From Mariniphaga sp041687215 (GTDB lineage: Bacteria > Bacteroidota > Bacteroidia > Bacteroidales > Prolixibacteraceae), in NCBI RefSeq assembly GCF_041687215.1, contig NZ_JAWLCI010000014.1, positions 12,532-76,531 of the forward strand: DNA of 64,000 bases, read 5' to 3'. This document shows positions 24,421 through 33,766 of the stretch, piece after piece; position 1 is the first letter of the stretch; each line of letters begins with the position of its first letter. Under the pieces are notes generated by a model. The model worked only from the letters and a program-made list of their open reading frames with translations, had not been told where the DNA came from and did no database searches. A program made the position numbers and the translations under genes.

Positions 24421-25008
24421 ATAATTTTATTGCTGATGATTGGATTACTGATGGGCAATGTAAATTCAATTCAGGCCAAATCAAAATGGATTTCACTTTT
24501 TAACGGAAAGAACCTGACCGGCTGGTTTGTAAGGGGAAATGCAAAATGGTACGTTCAGGATGGCGTTTTGGTTGGTGAAGATGGAATGGGGCATATTTAT
24601 ACTGACGCAACTGCCACCGATTTTGAGTTTAAAGGCATATTCCGAATTTCCGGTGAGAAAACCAACAGCGGATTTTATTTCCGGGCTGTTCCGCCGGCAG
24701 ATAATCCCGATGGATTTCCGCGCGGTTACGAAGCCCAGATTTGCCATAATCAGGATGCCCACACCGGTTGGCTTTGGAAACCGGGAACACCGACTGGCAA
24801 AGCCACAAAACTCCTTACCAAAGATGGCGAATGGTTTTCATATCGAATTAAAGTGGTGGGAAACAAAATTCAGTTTTGGGTGAATAACAAACGGGTAATG
24901 ACTTACGAAGACGATGAATATAAATCGGGGCATTTTGCCATTCAGGGCCATAACCCGGGAATGAAGATTGAAGCCAAAGATTTGGTTTACCGAGATTTAT
25001 CAAAATGA
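24412..25008 (+). CDS. DUF1080 (3-keto-disaccharide hydrolase) family secreted protein
   Basis: The start at 24412 gives a signal peptide (IILLLMIGLLMGNVNSIQA); a longer frame from 24337 reads into the repeated leader and is rejected. The 198 aa mature-type protein is a concanavalin-like beta sandwich with WISLFNGKNLTGWF, TNSGFYFRAVP, GYEAQICHNQ and GHFAIQGHNPG, the DUF1080 signature. Family members split 3-keto-glycosides in oxidized-sugar pathways or bind glycans. No paired Gfo/Idh/MocA oxidoreductase lies in the window. It stands alone between the operon above and the epimerase gene. Confidence 0.88.
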   Translation: MKRIILLLMIGLLMGNVNSIQAKSKWISLFNGKNLTGWFVRGNAKWYVQDGVLVGEDGMGHIYTDATATDFEFKGIFRISGEKTNSGFYFRAVPPADNPDGFPRGYEAQICHNQDAHTGWLWKPGTPTGKATKLLTKDGEWFSYRIKVVGNKIQFWVNNKRVMTYEDDEYKSGHFAIQGHNPGMKIEAKDLVYRDLSK

Positions 25009-25092
25009 AATAAGAATAAAATTTAATATTTCATTGATAATGAATTATTTATCATTAACGGCTAAAGCAAGTTTTTCTTTCTTCAAATTTAA

Positions 25093-25112
25093 CCCCCGGC
25101 TTAAGCCGGGGG
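25093..25112. terminator. Perfect 20-nt palindrome after the DUF1080 gene
   Basis: CCCCCGGC and GCCGGGGG pair around TTAA between the DUF1080 and epimerase genes. No T tract follows directly, so it may be a REP element rather than a classical terminator. Confidence 0.5.
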
Positions 25113-25203
25113 CAATAGTGAAAACCGCTTCGTAGAGAGACTTTAGCCATTAATCTTTTTATTTGCCGGATAATTCTTTTTCAACTTAAAACAAATAAAA
25201 CCG

Positions 25204-26469
25204 ATGGATAAACAAGAACTCATTCAACTTAAACAGGAAGCTGAAAATCATCTGGTGAACGAACTCCTGCCATTCTGGACTTCGCGGATGATTGATGAAA
25301 AAAATGGCGGGTACCTCACCCATTTCGATGAAAAAGGGAACGATACCGGTGAAGACGAAAAATCGCTGATTGCACAAACCCGTTGTCTTTATACGCTTTC
25401 ATCGGCTCACCGGGCGGGTTACGGAAACGGGAAACTGGCCGAAATGGCCCGGCATGGCGTGGATTTTCTGCTCGAAAAAATGTGGGATAAAGAGCACGGC
25501 GGTTTTTTCTGGATGCTCGACAGGAAAGGAAATGTGAAAATCGACCAAAAAATCATTTACGGACACAGTTTTGCCATTTATTCGCTGAGTGAATACACAC
25601 TGGCCACCGGCGACAAACGCGGTATCGAATACGCGGAAAAAGTTTTCGACCTGATTCAGAAATACTGTGTCGATTCCATGTATGGCGGATATTGGGAAAT
25701 GTTTCACCGCGACTGGACACTTTGCGGAATGGGTAGTCAGGGGGGAGACCGTAAAACCCTGGATGTGCACATGCACCTGATGGAAGCATTCACAACACTT
25801 TATGAATATACGGGCCAGGATGTGCATCGTCGGAAACTGCTGGAAGTAATTGATTTGTTGCTGAACCGCATCATTCACCCCCAATACAAAACCGGTATTC
25901 CGCAGTTTTACAAAGACTGGTCGGTTGCGCCACAAATTAAGTTTGACATTATCTGGGGCTGGGATCGGTTTTCGGAAGAAGGACAGAAAGGAAATGCCAC
26001 CGATAATACCTGTTACGGGCATAACGCCGAATTTGCCTGGCTGCTGAACCATGCGCTGGAAATTCTGAAAGAAGAGCCAAAAAACTTTTCGGATTTGTTC
26101 CGCACCATTTACGACCACACCATCGAAAACGGTGTTGATTATGAATTTGGCGGTGTGTTTGTGGAAGGACCGCACTCGGGCGGCGTTTACGACCGCGAAA
26201 AAGAGTTCTGGCAACAGGCCGAGGTGTTAATTGGTTTGCTCGATGCCCTGATTTTACTGGGCGACGAAAAGTACTGGGAAGCTTACAAAAACGTCCACCG
26301 GTTTGTGTTCAACAAGGTTATCAACAAAGGTGTTGGCGAATGGTATCCATTGCTCACCCGCCGTGGAGAACCCATCTGGACCCACATGGGCCATTCCTGG
26401 AAAATCAATTACCACACCGTAAGGGCGATGGTTCAGAGTATTAAGCGAATGGAAAAACTAATAAAATAA
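25204..26469 (+). CDS. AGE-family (cellobiose/N-acylglucosamine) 2-epimerase
   Basis: The 421 aa cytoplasmic protein has an alpha/alpha-barrel typical of the AGE family, with LIAQTRCLYTLSSAHR, YGHSFAIYSLSEY, CYGHNAEFAWLLNHA and MGHSWKINYHTVRAM. Histidines in the last two motifs match the general acid/base pair of cellobiose 2-epimerase. It turns the reducing glucose of a beta-linked disaccharide to mannose or converts GlcNAc to ManNAc. The 421-residue length and motifs favour the cellobiose/mannobiose branch. It is paired with the SSS symporter 10 nt downstream. Confidence 0.88.
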   Translation: MDKQELIQLKQEAENHLVNELLPFWTSRMIDEKNGGYLTHFDEKGNDTGEDEKSLIAQTRCLYTLSSAHRAGYGNGKLAEMARHGVDFLLEKMWDKEHGGFFWMLDRKGNVKIDQKIIYGHSFAIYSLSEYTLATGDKRGIEYAEKVFDLIQKYCVDSMYGGYWEMFHRDWTLCGMGSQGGDRKTLDVHMHLMEAFTTLYEYTGQDVHRRKLLEVIDLLLNRIIHPQYKTGIPQFYKDWSVAPQIKFDIIWGWDRFSEEGQKGNATDNTCYGHNAEFAWLLNHALEILKEEPKNFSDLFRTIYDHTIENGVDYEFGGVFVEGPHSGGVYDREKEFWQQAEVLIGLLDALILLGDEKYWEAYKNVHRFVFNKVINKGVGEWYPLLTRRGEPIWTHMGHSWKINYHTVRAMVQSIKRMEKLIK

Positions 26470-26479
26470 AACTGAATCC

Positions 26480-28090
26480 ATGAGTATCTCACTAAACTTT
26501 TTGGACTGGACGATTGGACTTTTTGTGCTAGTGGGCAGCCTGGGTGTGGGTTTGTACATGGCCCACCGGAGAAGTGCCGGGAAAAACAGTTCTAATTTTT
26601 TTCTGGGTGGAAGAAAAATCAAATGGCCGATAATCGGTGCTTCTCTGTTTGCAACCAACATTGGTGCCGAGCACCTGGTGGGACTTTCGGGCGATTCGTA
26701 CCGATACGGGCTTTCAGCAGGTTCGGTGGAACTGACGACCGCCATTACGCTTGGGTTTGCCTGTGCCATTTTATTTCCCTACTACATCAAAAATAAAATT
26801 TTCACCATCCCTGAATTTCTTGAAATCAGGTACAACCGGAATGCACGGCTGTTTTTTTCAGGATTGATGCTGGTAATTAGCATCATGACCAAACTGGCTT
26901 TTACACTGTTTGCCGGCGCGTTGGTAATGAACAGTCTGCTGGGCTGGAGCGTGATGACCACCGTTTTTTATACCGGAATGATTGTAGCTGTTTTTACCAT
27001 CATTGGCGGTTTTACAGCGGTGGCTTACACCGACACCATTCAAACTGTAATTATGATTGTGGGATGTTCCATAATGCTTTTTATCGGTCTCGATAAAGTA
27101 GGCGGCTGGGCCGGATTAATGGAAAAAGTACCCGAGGCGATGGTGATTGCTGCTCCGGTTGAAGATCCGGTTTACCCGTTTTGGGGAATTATTGCCACCG
27201 CTTTTTATGCCGGTATTTTTTACTGGGGAATCGACCAGGTGAATGTGCAGCGCGTTCTGGCTGCACCAAACCTGCAACAGGCCCGGTGGGGCGCCATGTT
27301 TGCCGTTTTTCTGAAAATGTTTCCGGTATTCATTTTTGCCCTGCCGGGTGTAATTGCATTTGCACTTTTCCCCGGATTGGAGGGCGATGAATCGCAGCAA
27401 ACCTTTATTGTATTGCTGAACCAGTTACTGCCATCGGGGGTGCGCGGACTGGTGCTGGCTTCGCTGGTGGCGGCGTTAATTACTTCACTCATTGCGGTTT
27501 TGAATTCAGTTTCCACGCTGGTAGTGCGTGATTTTGTGGTGGAATTCCGGCCCAAAACTTCTGAAAAGCGGCAGGTGCTGATTGGTCGGTTTGTAATTTT
27601 TATTGTGGTGTTGTTTGGAATTGGTGCCGCCTGGCTGGTTTATAAAAATGAAGAAGGATTATATAAATACCTGCAAACCATTACTGCTTACCTGGTTATT
27701 CCGGTTTTTCCAGCCATTTTTTTTGGAATTGTAAGTAAAAAAGTAACGCTCAGGGGAGCCACGGTTTCGGTAATTGCGGGTGTTATTATGGCTACCATTT
27801 TTGTTATTGACCAGTTTCTGGGACCTGAAACCGGCAAAAGTATATTCCCGTTTCTGCATTACAAATATACCCTCAATTTTGGTTTCCGCGGGTTGTGGGC
27901 CGAAATTCTGATTACCGGAATTTTGTTCCTTGTTTCGGCATTCACTGAAAAAACTTCACCGGAAAAACTGGAAAAAACCACACTCAATTTTTCAGGGAAA
28001 GTGGCACATTTTTCCGGCATAACTGACTGGCGGCTTCACCTGGGGATACTTTCGGCAATAACTATTTCTTTATATATATGGTTAAGCTGA
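26480..28090 (+). CDS. Sodium:solute symporter (SSS/SGLT type)
   Basis: The 536 aa protein has about 14 membrane helices and SSS motifs such as FFLGGRKIKWPIIGASLFA, IGGFTAVAYTDTIQ and FPGLEGDES. SGLT-like members carry sugars with sodium across the inner membrane. Its pairing with the epimerase gene suggests uptake of the disaccharide or sugar the epimerase acts on. A second, more distant SSS symporter lies at 44953. Confidence 0.92.
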   Translation: MSISLNFLDWTIGLFVLVGSLGVGLYMAHRRSAGKNSSNFFLGGRKIKWPIIGASLFATNIGAEHLVGLSGDSYRYGLSAGSVELTTAITLGFACAILFPYYIKNKIFTIPEFLEIRYNRNARLFFSGLMLVISIMTKLAFTLFAGALVMNSLLGWSVMTTVFYTGMIVAVFTIIGGFTAVAYTDTIQTVIMIVGCSIMLFIGLDKVGGWAGLMEKVPEAMVIAAPVEDPVYPFWGIIATAFYAGIFYWGIDQVNVQRVLAAPNLQQARWGAMFAVFLKMFPVFIFALPGVIAFALFPGLEGDESQQTFIVLLNQLLPSGVRGLVLASLVAALITSLIAVLNSVSTLVVRDFVVEFRPKTSEKRQVLIGRFVIFIVVLFGIGAAWLVYKNEEGLYKYLQTITAYLVIPVFPAIFFGIVSKKVTLRGATVSVIAGVIMATIFVIDQFLGPETGKSIFPFLHYKYTLNFGFRGLWAEILITGILFLVSAFTEKTSPEKLEKTTLNFSGKVAHFSGITDWRLHLGILSAITISLYIWLS

Positions 28091-28540
28091 AAAAAATGAT
28101 CAGATAGATTAGTTTGATCTTCTTTTCGGGTTAATTTTCTTGAATATTATTTGTATTTCTATCAATAAGAGCTTTTTATCTTAATTTGACAATATTCGTT
28201 AATGAACATTTGTAATTTTAAATTTAAATTTCTAATGGTCATCTTTTTATTGGCAATAAAGGAAAGTTCAATATTTTTATAATTGGATAAAAGTATAAAA
28301 TCCCGAATTTCAACTAAAATATAACCTCATTTATTTTGATCTAAATTGATTAAATTTTAACTTCTATTTAATGAGATTTTAACATTTTATGATAATCATA
28401 AACATTAATTTAAATTGAAGGGTTAAAATTCTATGTAAATTGAATAAAATTATAGTGGTTTAACGATTTAGCATTTCGGAGATTTGTATTGTTCAATTAA
28501 ATATGAATTGTAATTGTTGTTAATTTAATATCTAATCCTT
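28091..28540 (+). promoter_or_regulatory. AT-rich 450-nt leader region of the susCD operon
   Basis: No gene is visible. A weak GATCA/TGATC hairpin near 28097-28119 with a T-rich tail may end the symporter transcript. The rest is long AT-rich sequence of the kind that often carries promoters for SusC genes. Several near matches to TAnnTTTG occur but none is convincing, so the exact promoter is not assigned. Confidence 0.4.
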
Positions 28541-31500
28541 ATGGAAAACAAATTGTTCAAAATGCTTTTACTGGGAATGGTTGTTCTTTTTTCAGCTTAT
28601 GCTCAGGCACAAGTGCAGGTGAGCGGAACTGTGAAGGACAACACAGGCGAATCGTTGCCTGGAGTTTCTATTTTGGTTAAGGGAACAACGCAGGGTGTGG
28701 TCACCGACATGGATGGCCGATACAGTCTGAGGGTTCCTGAAAGCCAGTCTGTCCTGGTTTTTTCATTCGTTGGAATGGAAACGCAGGAAGTTGCTGTAAA
28801 CGGCAGGTCGGTTATTGATGTTACCATGAACACCGCATCTATTGGCATGGATGAAGTGGTTGTAACCGCACTGGGTATTTCACGTGAAAAGAAGTCGCTG
28901 GGCTATTCGGTTTCTGAGGTTGAAGGAGAAAACCTGCAACGCGTGGCACAGGAAAACGTGCTGAATGCCCTCTCAGGTAAAGTGGCAGGTGTAACCATAA
29001 ATTCTACAGGCGGACCAGGGTCTTCGGTAAGTATGGTCATTCGTGGTGCTTCATCGCTAACCAGCGACAACCAGCCACTGTTTGTTGTGGATGGAATTCC
29101 GATGAATAACACACTGAATAACGTTCAGGAAATTGGGCGTGAAAACAAGCCTGACTTTGGGAACGCAATTTCAGACATTAACCCGGAAGACATTGAAAGT
29201 ATTTCGGTACTGAAAGGACCAAGCGCCGCCGCTTTGTATGGTTCGCGTGCTGGTAACGGGGTAGTTCTTATTACCACAAAATCAGGTAAAAAATCGAAAG
29301 GACTGGGTGTAAATATTACATCGAATACCGTAGTTGAAAGTCCTTACAAATACATTGAAACGCATACTTTGCTTGCCAATGGTCGCCGGCCATTTACGCA
29401 GGATGATCGTCCGAATAACGGTTTGCCGTATTATGATGTTCCGGTTGGAGATTCATATTGGGTTGGCCCTGAACTGGACAAAGGTATGATGGCTTACCAG
29501 TGGCCTTATTTTAACGAAAACGGCGAACTCGAAGCCCGACCACTGGTTTCGCATCCGGATAACTATAAAGATTTTTTTAATACCGGAATTACTACTACTA
29601 ATGGTTTTGCCATTACCGATGCAAAAGAGCGGCTGAACTACAGGCTTTCTTATAATAATATGCAGCACAAAGGGATTATTCCCAACAGCGATTTGAATAA
29701 GAATACCATTAGTCTCAGCTCTTCATTAAAAATTGTTGAAAAACTTACGCTTGGTTCAAGTATTAACTTTACAACTTCGGGTGCCGACAACCGGCCTTCA
29801 ACCAGTAACCGTGGAGCAAACCCGTTGCAGGCGTTGTTCGATTTGAATTCTCATATCAATATTGACGACTTGAAAGATTACTGGGAACCCGGGCAGGAAG
29901 GAATTATGCAGCGTGCACCGTATAATCTTGAAGTAAATCCTGATGGTACTTACGGCAGGGGTGACTTCATAAACAACCCTTATTTTTTGGCACACGAAGT
30001 TAACAACAGTTTTCGGCGCGACAGGGTGTTTGGAAATGCACGTCTCGATTGGCAAATTACTCCTGAATTGTCTTTGATGGCGCGCTATACGCACGACCAG
30101 TTTCATGAAAAGCGTGAAGTGAAAATAGCACCCAGTTATTCACGTGATGCAAAAGGCGTTTACGGTTTGTCAAATTTGTACCGGAGAGAACAGAATGCCG
30201 ACTTTTTGCTCGGTTACAATAAAAGTTTGGAAGATTTCAGTTTGTCAGCCTCAGTGGGTGGAAATTACATGTACCAGTTTGCTGAAAACAGCCTGGCACA
30301 AACCAAAAATAACGGTTCAGGGTTAATCGTTCCTGGAATTTACAGCCTTACAAATATTTCCCCCGACAACCTGGTTTATAATTCAGGTTGGAACCAAAAA
30401 GGTATTTACAGTTTGTATGCTTTGGCTTCGCTTGGATTCAGGGATGCGGTTTATCTTGATTTAACGGCGCGTAACGACTGGTCAAGTACACTTCCAGTTG
30501 AAAACCGTTCCTATTTTTATCCCTCGGCTTCTTTAAGTTTGTTGTTGAACAATATGTTCGATATGGGCGACGATGTTTCCCTGGCCAAACTGCGTGGTGG
30601 CTGGGCTATGGTGGGTAATGATACCGACCCATATAAACTGATGGCGGTAATGGGCAACCAGGGAGCCTGGGGAAATCAGACCCGTTTAACTACTTCAGGA
30701 ACTTTGTTGTTACCCGACCTGAAACCTGAAATTCAAACTTCATGGGAAATTGGGGCAGATCTGGCCCTTTTCGATAACCGTTTAAGGTTGGACGGAACCT
30801 ATTACCAGGCTGAAAATGAAAACCAGATTCTGAGTATTGGTCTTCCTCCTTCATCGGGTTACACCGGAAAACAAATCAATGCCGGTCTTATTTCGAGTAA
30901 AGGGATGGAATTCTCCCTTGGTTTTACCCCAATTTCCAATTCAGACTGGAATTGGGACGTAAATTTTGTTTTCTCGCGAAACCGCACAAAAGTGGAAGAA
31001 CTGGCTGAAGGATTTGATTACATTGTTTTATGGACCGATGCCAAAGGTGGTGCAGTTACCCGTGTTGGCGATGAAATTGGCCAGATTGTGGATGATGTAA
31101 TTGTTCGTGTTGATGATCCTTCATCACCTTACCATGGCTGGCCTATTATTGATGAAGAGGGCTGGGACGATGCAGATAACTGGGAAAACCACATGGAAAA
31201 AGGCGACAATACCGCAGTTATCGGAAATTTCAACCCCAATTTCCTGATGGGTATGCAAACTTCGCTTTCCTATAAAAAATGGACACTCAGCGCCAGTTTA
31301 GACTGGAGGAACGGCGGAGATTTCATTTCTCAAACCTATCGCTACGGTGAATCGGATATGCACACGCAACGATGGATTGACCGCACAGTTAAAATCAATG
31401 ATATGTCTGGCGATCAAATTGCACAATACCTGAAAGACAATGCCGACAAATATCTATCACCTGATGGTGAATTTTTTGTGGTTGTTGGAGGACCAACTCA

Positions 31501-31963
31501 GGAAACTGGCGGTCTGCCACACACTGAAGACGGCATAACACTAAATGACGGTGTTTTTATGCCCGGTGTTGAAGGCTATTATGACGACAACGGCAATTTT
31601 GTAGCCGTTAGGGAAAACCTCGGAGCCGAAGGTACACCAACAATCCGGTTCCAGGATTTCTACGGATGGAACTACTCGAGAACTGCACTTTTTGATGCCG
31701 ATTTTGTGAAACTGAGGGAAATCTCACTTTCTTATCAGCTACCACCCATGAATTCGATTGGAATTAACGATGCTACGCTTTCGTTGTATAGCCGCGATAT
31801 TATTCTTTGGACCAAAGCCGGAATCGGTATTGATCCGGAAAAAGCATTCCAGGCCGAAGGCGGGGTTCAGGGAAGCGGAATACAGTTTAAACAAGGGATT
31901 GAACGTTACAACGTTGCCCCCTGGACTATTCCGGTTGGTATTAAGTTAAACGTTAACTTTTAA
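28541..31963 (+). CDS. SusC/RagA-type TonB-dependent outer-membrane transporter
   Basis: The 1140 aa protein has a signal peptide (LLLGMVVLFSAYAQA), a carboxypeptidase-D-like domain at about 25-100 (VSGTVKDNTGESLPGVSILV), a TonB-box-like DEVVVTALG, and a plug with the SusC signature SISVLKGPSAAALYGSRAGN. A 22-strand barrel ends in LNVNF. No STN domain is present, so direct signalling to an anti-sigma factor is not expected. It imports the glycan bound by the SusD partner 12 nt downstream. A paralogue lies at 59562-62987. Confidence 0.97.
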   Translation: MENKLFKMLLLGMVVLFSAYAQAQVQVSGTVKDNTGESLPGVSILVKGTTQGVVTDMDGRYSLRVPESQSVLVFSFVGMETQEVAVNGRSVIDVTMNTASIGMDEVVVTALGISREKKSLGYSVSEVEGENLQRVAQENVLNALSGKVAGVTINSTGGPGSSVSMVIRGASSLTSDNQPLFVVDGIPMNNTLNNVQEIGRENKPDFGNAISDINPEDIESISVLKGPSAAALYGSRAGNGVVLITTKSGKKSKGLGVNITSNTVVESPYKYIETHTLLANGRRPFTQDDRPNNGLPYYDVPVGDSYWVGPELDKGMMAYQWPYFNENGELEARPLVSHPDNYKDFFNTGITTTNGFAITDAKERLNYRLSYNNMQHKGIIPNSDLNKNTISLSSSLKIVEKLTLGSSINFTTSGADNRPSTSNRGANPLQALFDLNSHINIDDLKDYWEPGQEGIMQRAPYNLEVNPDGTYGRGDFINNPYFLAHEVNNSFRRDRVFGNARLDWQITPELSLMARYTHDQFHEKREVKIAPSYSRDAKGVYGLSNLYRREQNADFLLGYNKSLEDFSLSASVGGNYMYQFAENSLAQTKNNGSGLIVPGIYSLTNISPDNLVYNSGWNQKGIYSLYALASLGFRDAVYLDLTARNDWSSTLPVENRSYFYPSASLSLLLNNMFDMGDDVSLAKLRGGWAMVGNDTDPYKLMAVMGNQGAWGNQTRLTTSGTLLLPDLKPEIQTSWEIGADLALFDNRLRLDGTYYQAENENQILSIGLPPSSGYTGKQINAGLISSKGMEFSLGFTPISNSDWNWDVNFVFSRNRTKVEELAEGFDYIVLWTDAKGGAVTRVGDEIGQIVDDVIVRVDDPSSPYHGWPIIDEEGWDDADNWENHMEKGDNTAVIGNFNPNFLMGMQTSLSYKKWTLSASLDWRNGGDFISQTYRYGESDMHTQRWIDRTVKINDMSGDQIAQYLKDNADKYLSPDGEFFVVVGGPTQETGGLPHTEDGITLNDGVFMPGVEGYYDDNGNFVAVRENLGAEGTPTIRFQDFYGWNYSRTALFDADFVKLREISLSYQLPPMNSIGINDATLSLYSRDIILWTKAGIGIDPEKAFQAEGGVQGSGIQFKQGIERYNVAPWTIPVGIKLNVNF

Positions 31964-31975
31964 ATAGAGAAGAAA

Positions 31976-33667
31976 ATGAAAACATTAAGTAGAATATTTT
32001 TGATTTTATCGGTAATAATTTTTTCTTCATGCGAAGAACATTTTACCGAATTGAATATAAATCCAAACGGAGTGGACCCCGCAATTGTAAATCCCAACCT
32101 GATAGTACCAACCATAATTGTTTCAACTGCACAACCCTATTTGGAAAGGAACTACAATGGTGATTTTGCAGGCGTGATGCAATATGTGCAAAAAAGCGGT
32201 TGGGGAAGTGAATTAAATAAATTCGACTGGAACCAGGAACGCGATTGGAGCAACTGGTACAGTAACCTTCGCAATGCCAGTCATTTGTATGAAAGAGCTG
32301 AAGAAGAAGGTATGGAATTTCAGATGGGAATTGCCACAGTTATCCGTGCATTCAATTTCGGAATTATTGCCGACACCTGGGGTGATGCTCCTTATAGTGC
32401 TGCATTGAATGCCCCTGCCGGCGAACAGGAAGATCTGTTTCCTGTGTTCGATTCGCAGGAATCAATTTATAAAGGAATTATTGAGGAATTGAAAACTGCA
32501 AATACATTACTTTCGAAATCAGCCGGAGAATATGAAGGGATTAGTCCCGAAGCCGATGTAATTTATGGCGGAAGTCCAGCTCAATGGCGCAAAATGGCCA
32601 ACTCATTAATGCTAAGATACTATATGCGGCTTTCTGATAAATTGCCCGATTTTGCCAAAGCGGGGATTGAGGAGATTACTTCCAATTCTTCAACCTTTCC
32701 GATTTTTACTTCCATTGAAGATGATGCAACGATGGACTTTATTGGATCATCCAGCGGAGATTCATGGCCCGCTGCAGTTGCTTTCGATGCCAGTGAAAGT
32801 AATTTCGACAGAATTCAGCTTTGTGCCGGTTTCAGGGATGTGCTGGTTGATTTAAATGACCCTCGTATTGGTGTGTGGTTCAACCCGGTTGTAATTCCCA
32901 TTAAAGTCTCCGATCAATACGGCGAAGATGAAATTGTGAATGGCGTTAGATATTTGCATCCAGATTTTATGGCCGCCAACAACATGGTGGTTTATAATAA
33001 AGAAACCTGGGTAGCTGATGTTGAAGCCGGTAAGCAGCTCATCGACACTATGGAATATGCTGGTTTACCCATTGCATCAACAATCGGAGACGGGTCTTCC
33101 TGGAACTTGAATCCACAGCCTATTCAGGGTGGACCTAATGTGCACAATTCAGCTTTGTCCGACATGTACAAAGAAGCTTCGGGCGATATGCTCAAAGCCC
33201 GACTGATTTCTTATGCTGAATTGTGTTTTATTCTGGCCGAAGCAGCCCAAAAAGGCTGGTCAGTGGGCTCACAGCAGGAATGGTACGAAAAAGGTGTTGA
33301 AGCTTCTTTTGCTACCTGGGGTGTTGATAGTAATTATTCTGCATACATGGCAGAAGAAGGTGTTGCATACGATGGTACACTGGAGCAAATAATGGTTCAA
33401 AAATGGATTGCCAACTGGACGGTTGCCCATGAATCATGGTGCGACTGGAGAAGAACAGGTTATCCTGAACTGACCATTGGTCCGCGCGGATTGCGCGATG
33501 CCATGCCACTTCGTTTTGAATACGGTAGTGCCGAAAAAGCCAGAAACGCAGCAAATTATCAAAATGCAATTCAGAATTTGGAAGAAACCAGTTTTACCGC
33601 TGTTGATGGGAAAGACAGTTCCTGGTCTAAATTCTGGTTGCTGCAGGGTAGCAATAAACCATATTAA
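31976..33667 (+). CDS. SusD/RagB-like outer-membrane lipoprotein (SusD-like_2 type)
   Basis: The 563 aa protein has lipobox FSSC with Cys19 and the SusD-like_2 opening ELNINPNGVDPAIVNPNL, then YVQKSGWGSELN, and the C-terminal WTVAHESWCDWRRTGYPEL. It forms the lid over SusC and captures the glycan at the cell surface. It shares the opening LNINPNGVDPA with the second SusD at 57893, so the pairs are related, although the bodies diverge. Confidence 0.95.
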   Translation: MKTLSRIFLILSVIIFSSCEEHFTELNINPNGVDPAIVNPNLIVPTIIVSTAQPYLERNYNGDFAGVMQYVQKSGWGSELNKFDWNQERDWSNWYSNLRNASHLYERAEEEGMEFQMGIATVIRAFNFGIIADTWGDAPYSAALNAPAGEQEDLFPVFDSQESIYKGIIEELKTANTLLSKSAGEYEGISPEADVIYGGSPAQWRKMANSLMLRYYMRLSDKLPDFAKAGIEEITSNSSTFPIFTSIEDDATMDFIGSSSGDSWPAAVAFDASESNFDRIQLCAGFRDVLVDLNDPRIGVWFNPVVIPIKVSDQYGEDEIVNGVRYLHPDFMAANNMVVYNKETWVADVEAGKQLIDTMEYAGLPIASTIGDGSSWNLNPQPIQGGPNVHNSALSDMYKEASGDMLKARLISYAELCFILAEAAQKGWSVGSQQEWYEKGVEASFATWGVDSNYSAYMAEEGVAYDGTLEQIMVQKWIANWTVAHESWCDWRRTGYPELTIGPRGLRDAMPLRFEYGSAEKARNAANYQNAIQNLEETSFTAVDGKDSSWSKFWLLQGSNKPY

Positions 33668-33679
33668 TTGTTAATGAAT

Positions 33680-33720
33680 AAAAAAAGGTGTGCAGAGGTG
33701 TTCCCTTTGCCCCTTTTTTT
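33680..33720 (+). terminator. Intrinsic terminator/attenuator after susD
   Basis: GCAGAGG (33692-33698) pairs with CCTTTGC (33704-33710) with one wobble pair, extended by an A7GG/CCT7 outer stem. A second T run follows. Such hairpins after susD usually hold back expression of downstream enzymes. It covers the putative early start codon at 33674, supporting the start at 33767 for the next gene. Confidence 0.8.
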
Positions 33721-33766
33721 ACTTTTTTCTATTCTTTCTCTTTTCATTTTTAGCAGAAGTCAAAAA

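Noticed and set aside
25399..26214. 271-codon minus-strand frame within the epimerase gene
   Set aside because: It is antisense to a clear AGE-family gene and shows no protein motifs; long antisense frames are expected in these genes.
33674..33766. Earlier start for the metallophosphoesterase
   Set aside because: The codons lie within a strong terminator hairpin and would add an extra hydrophobic segment before a normal signal peptide.
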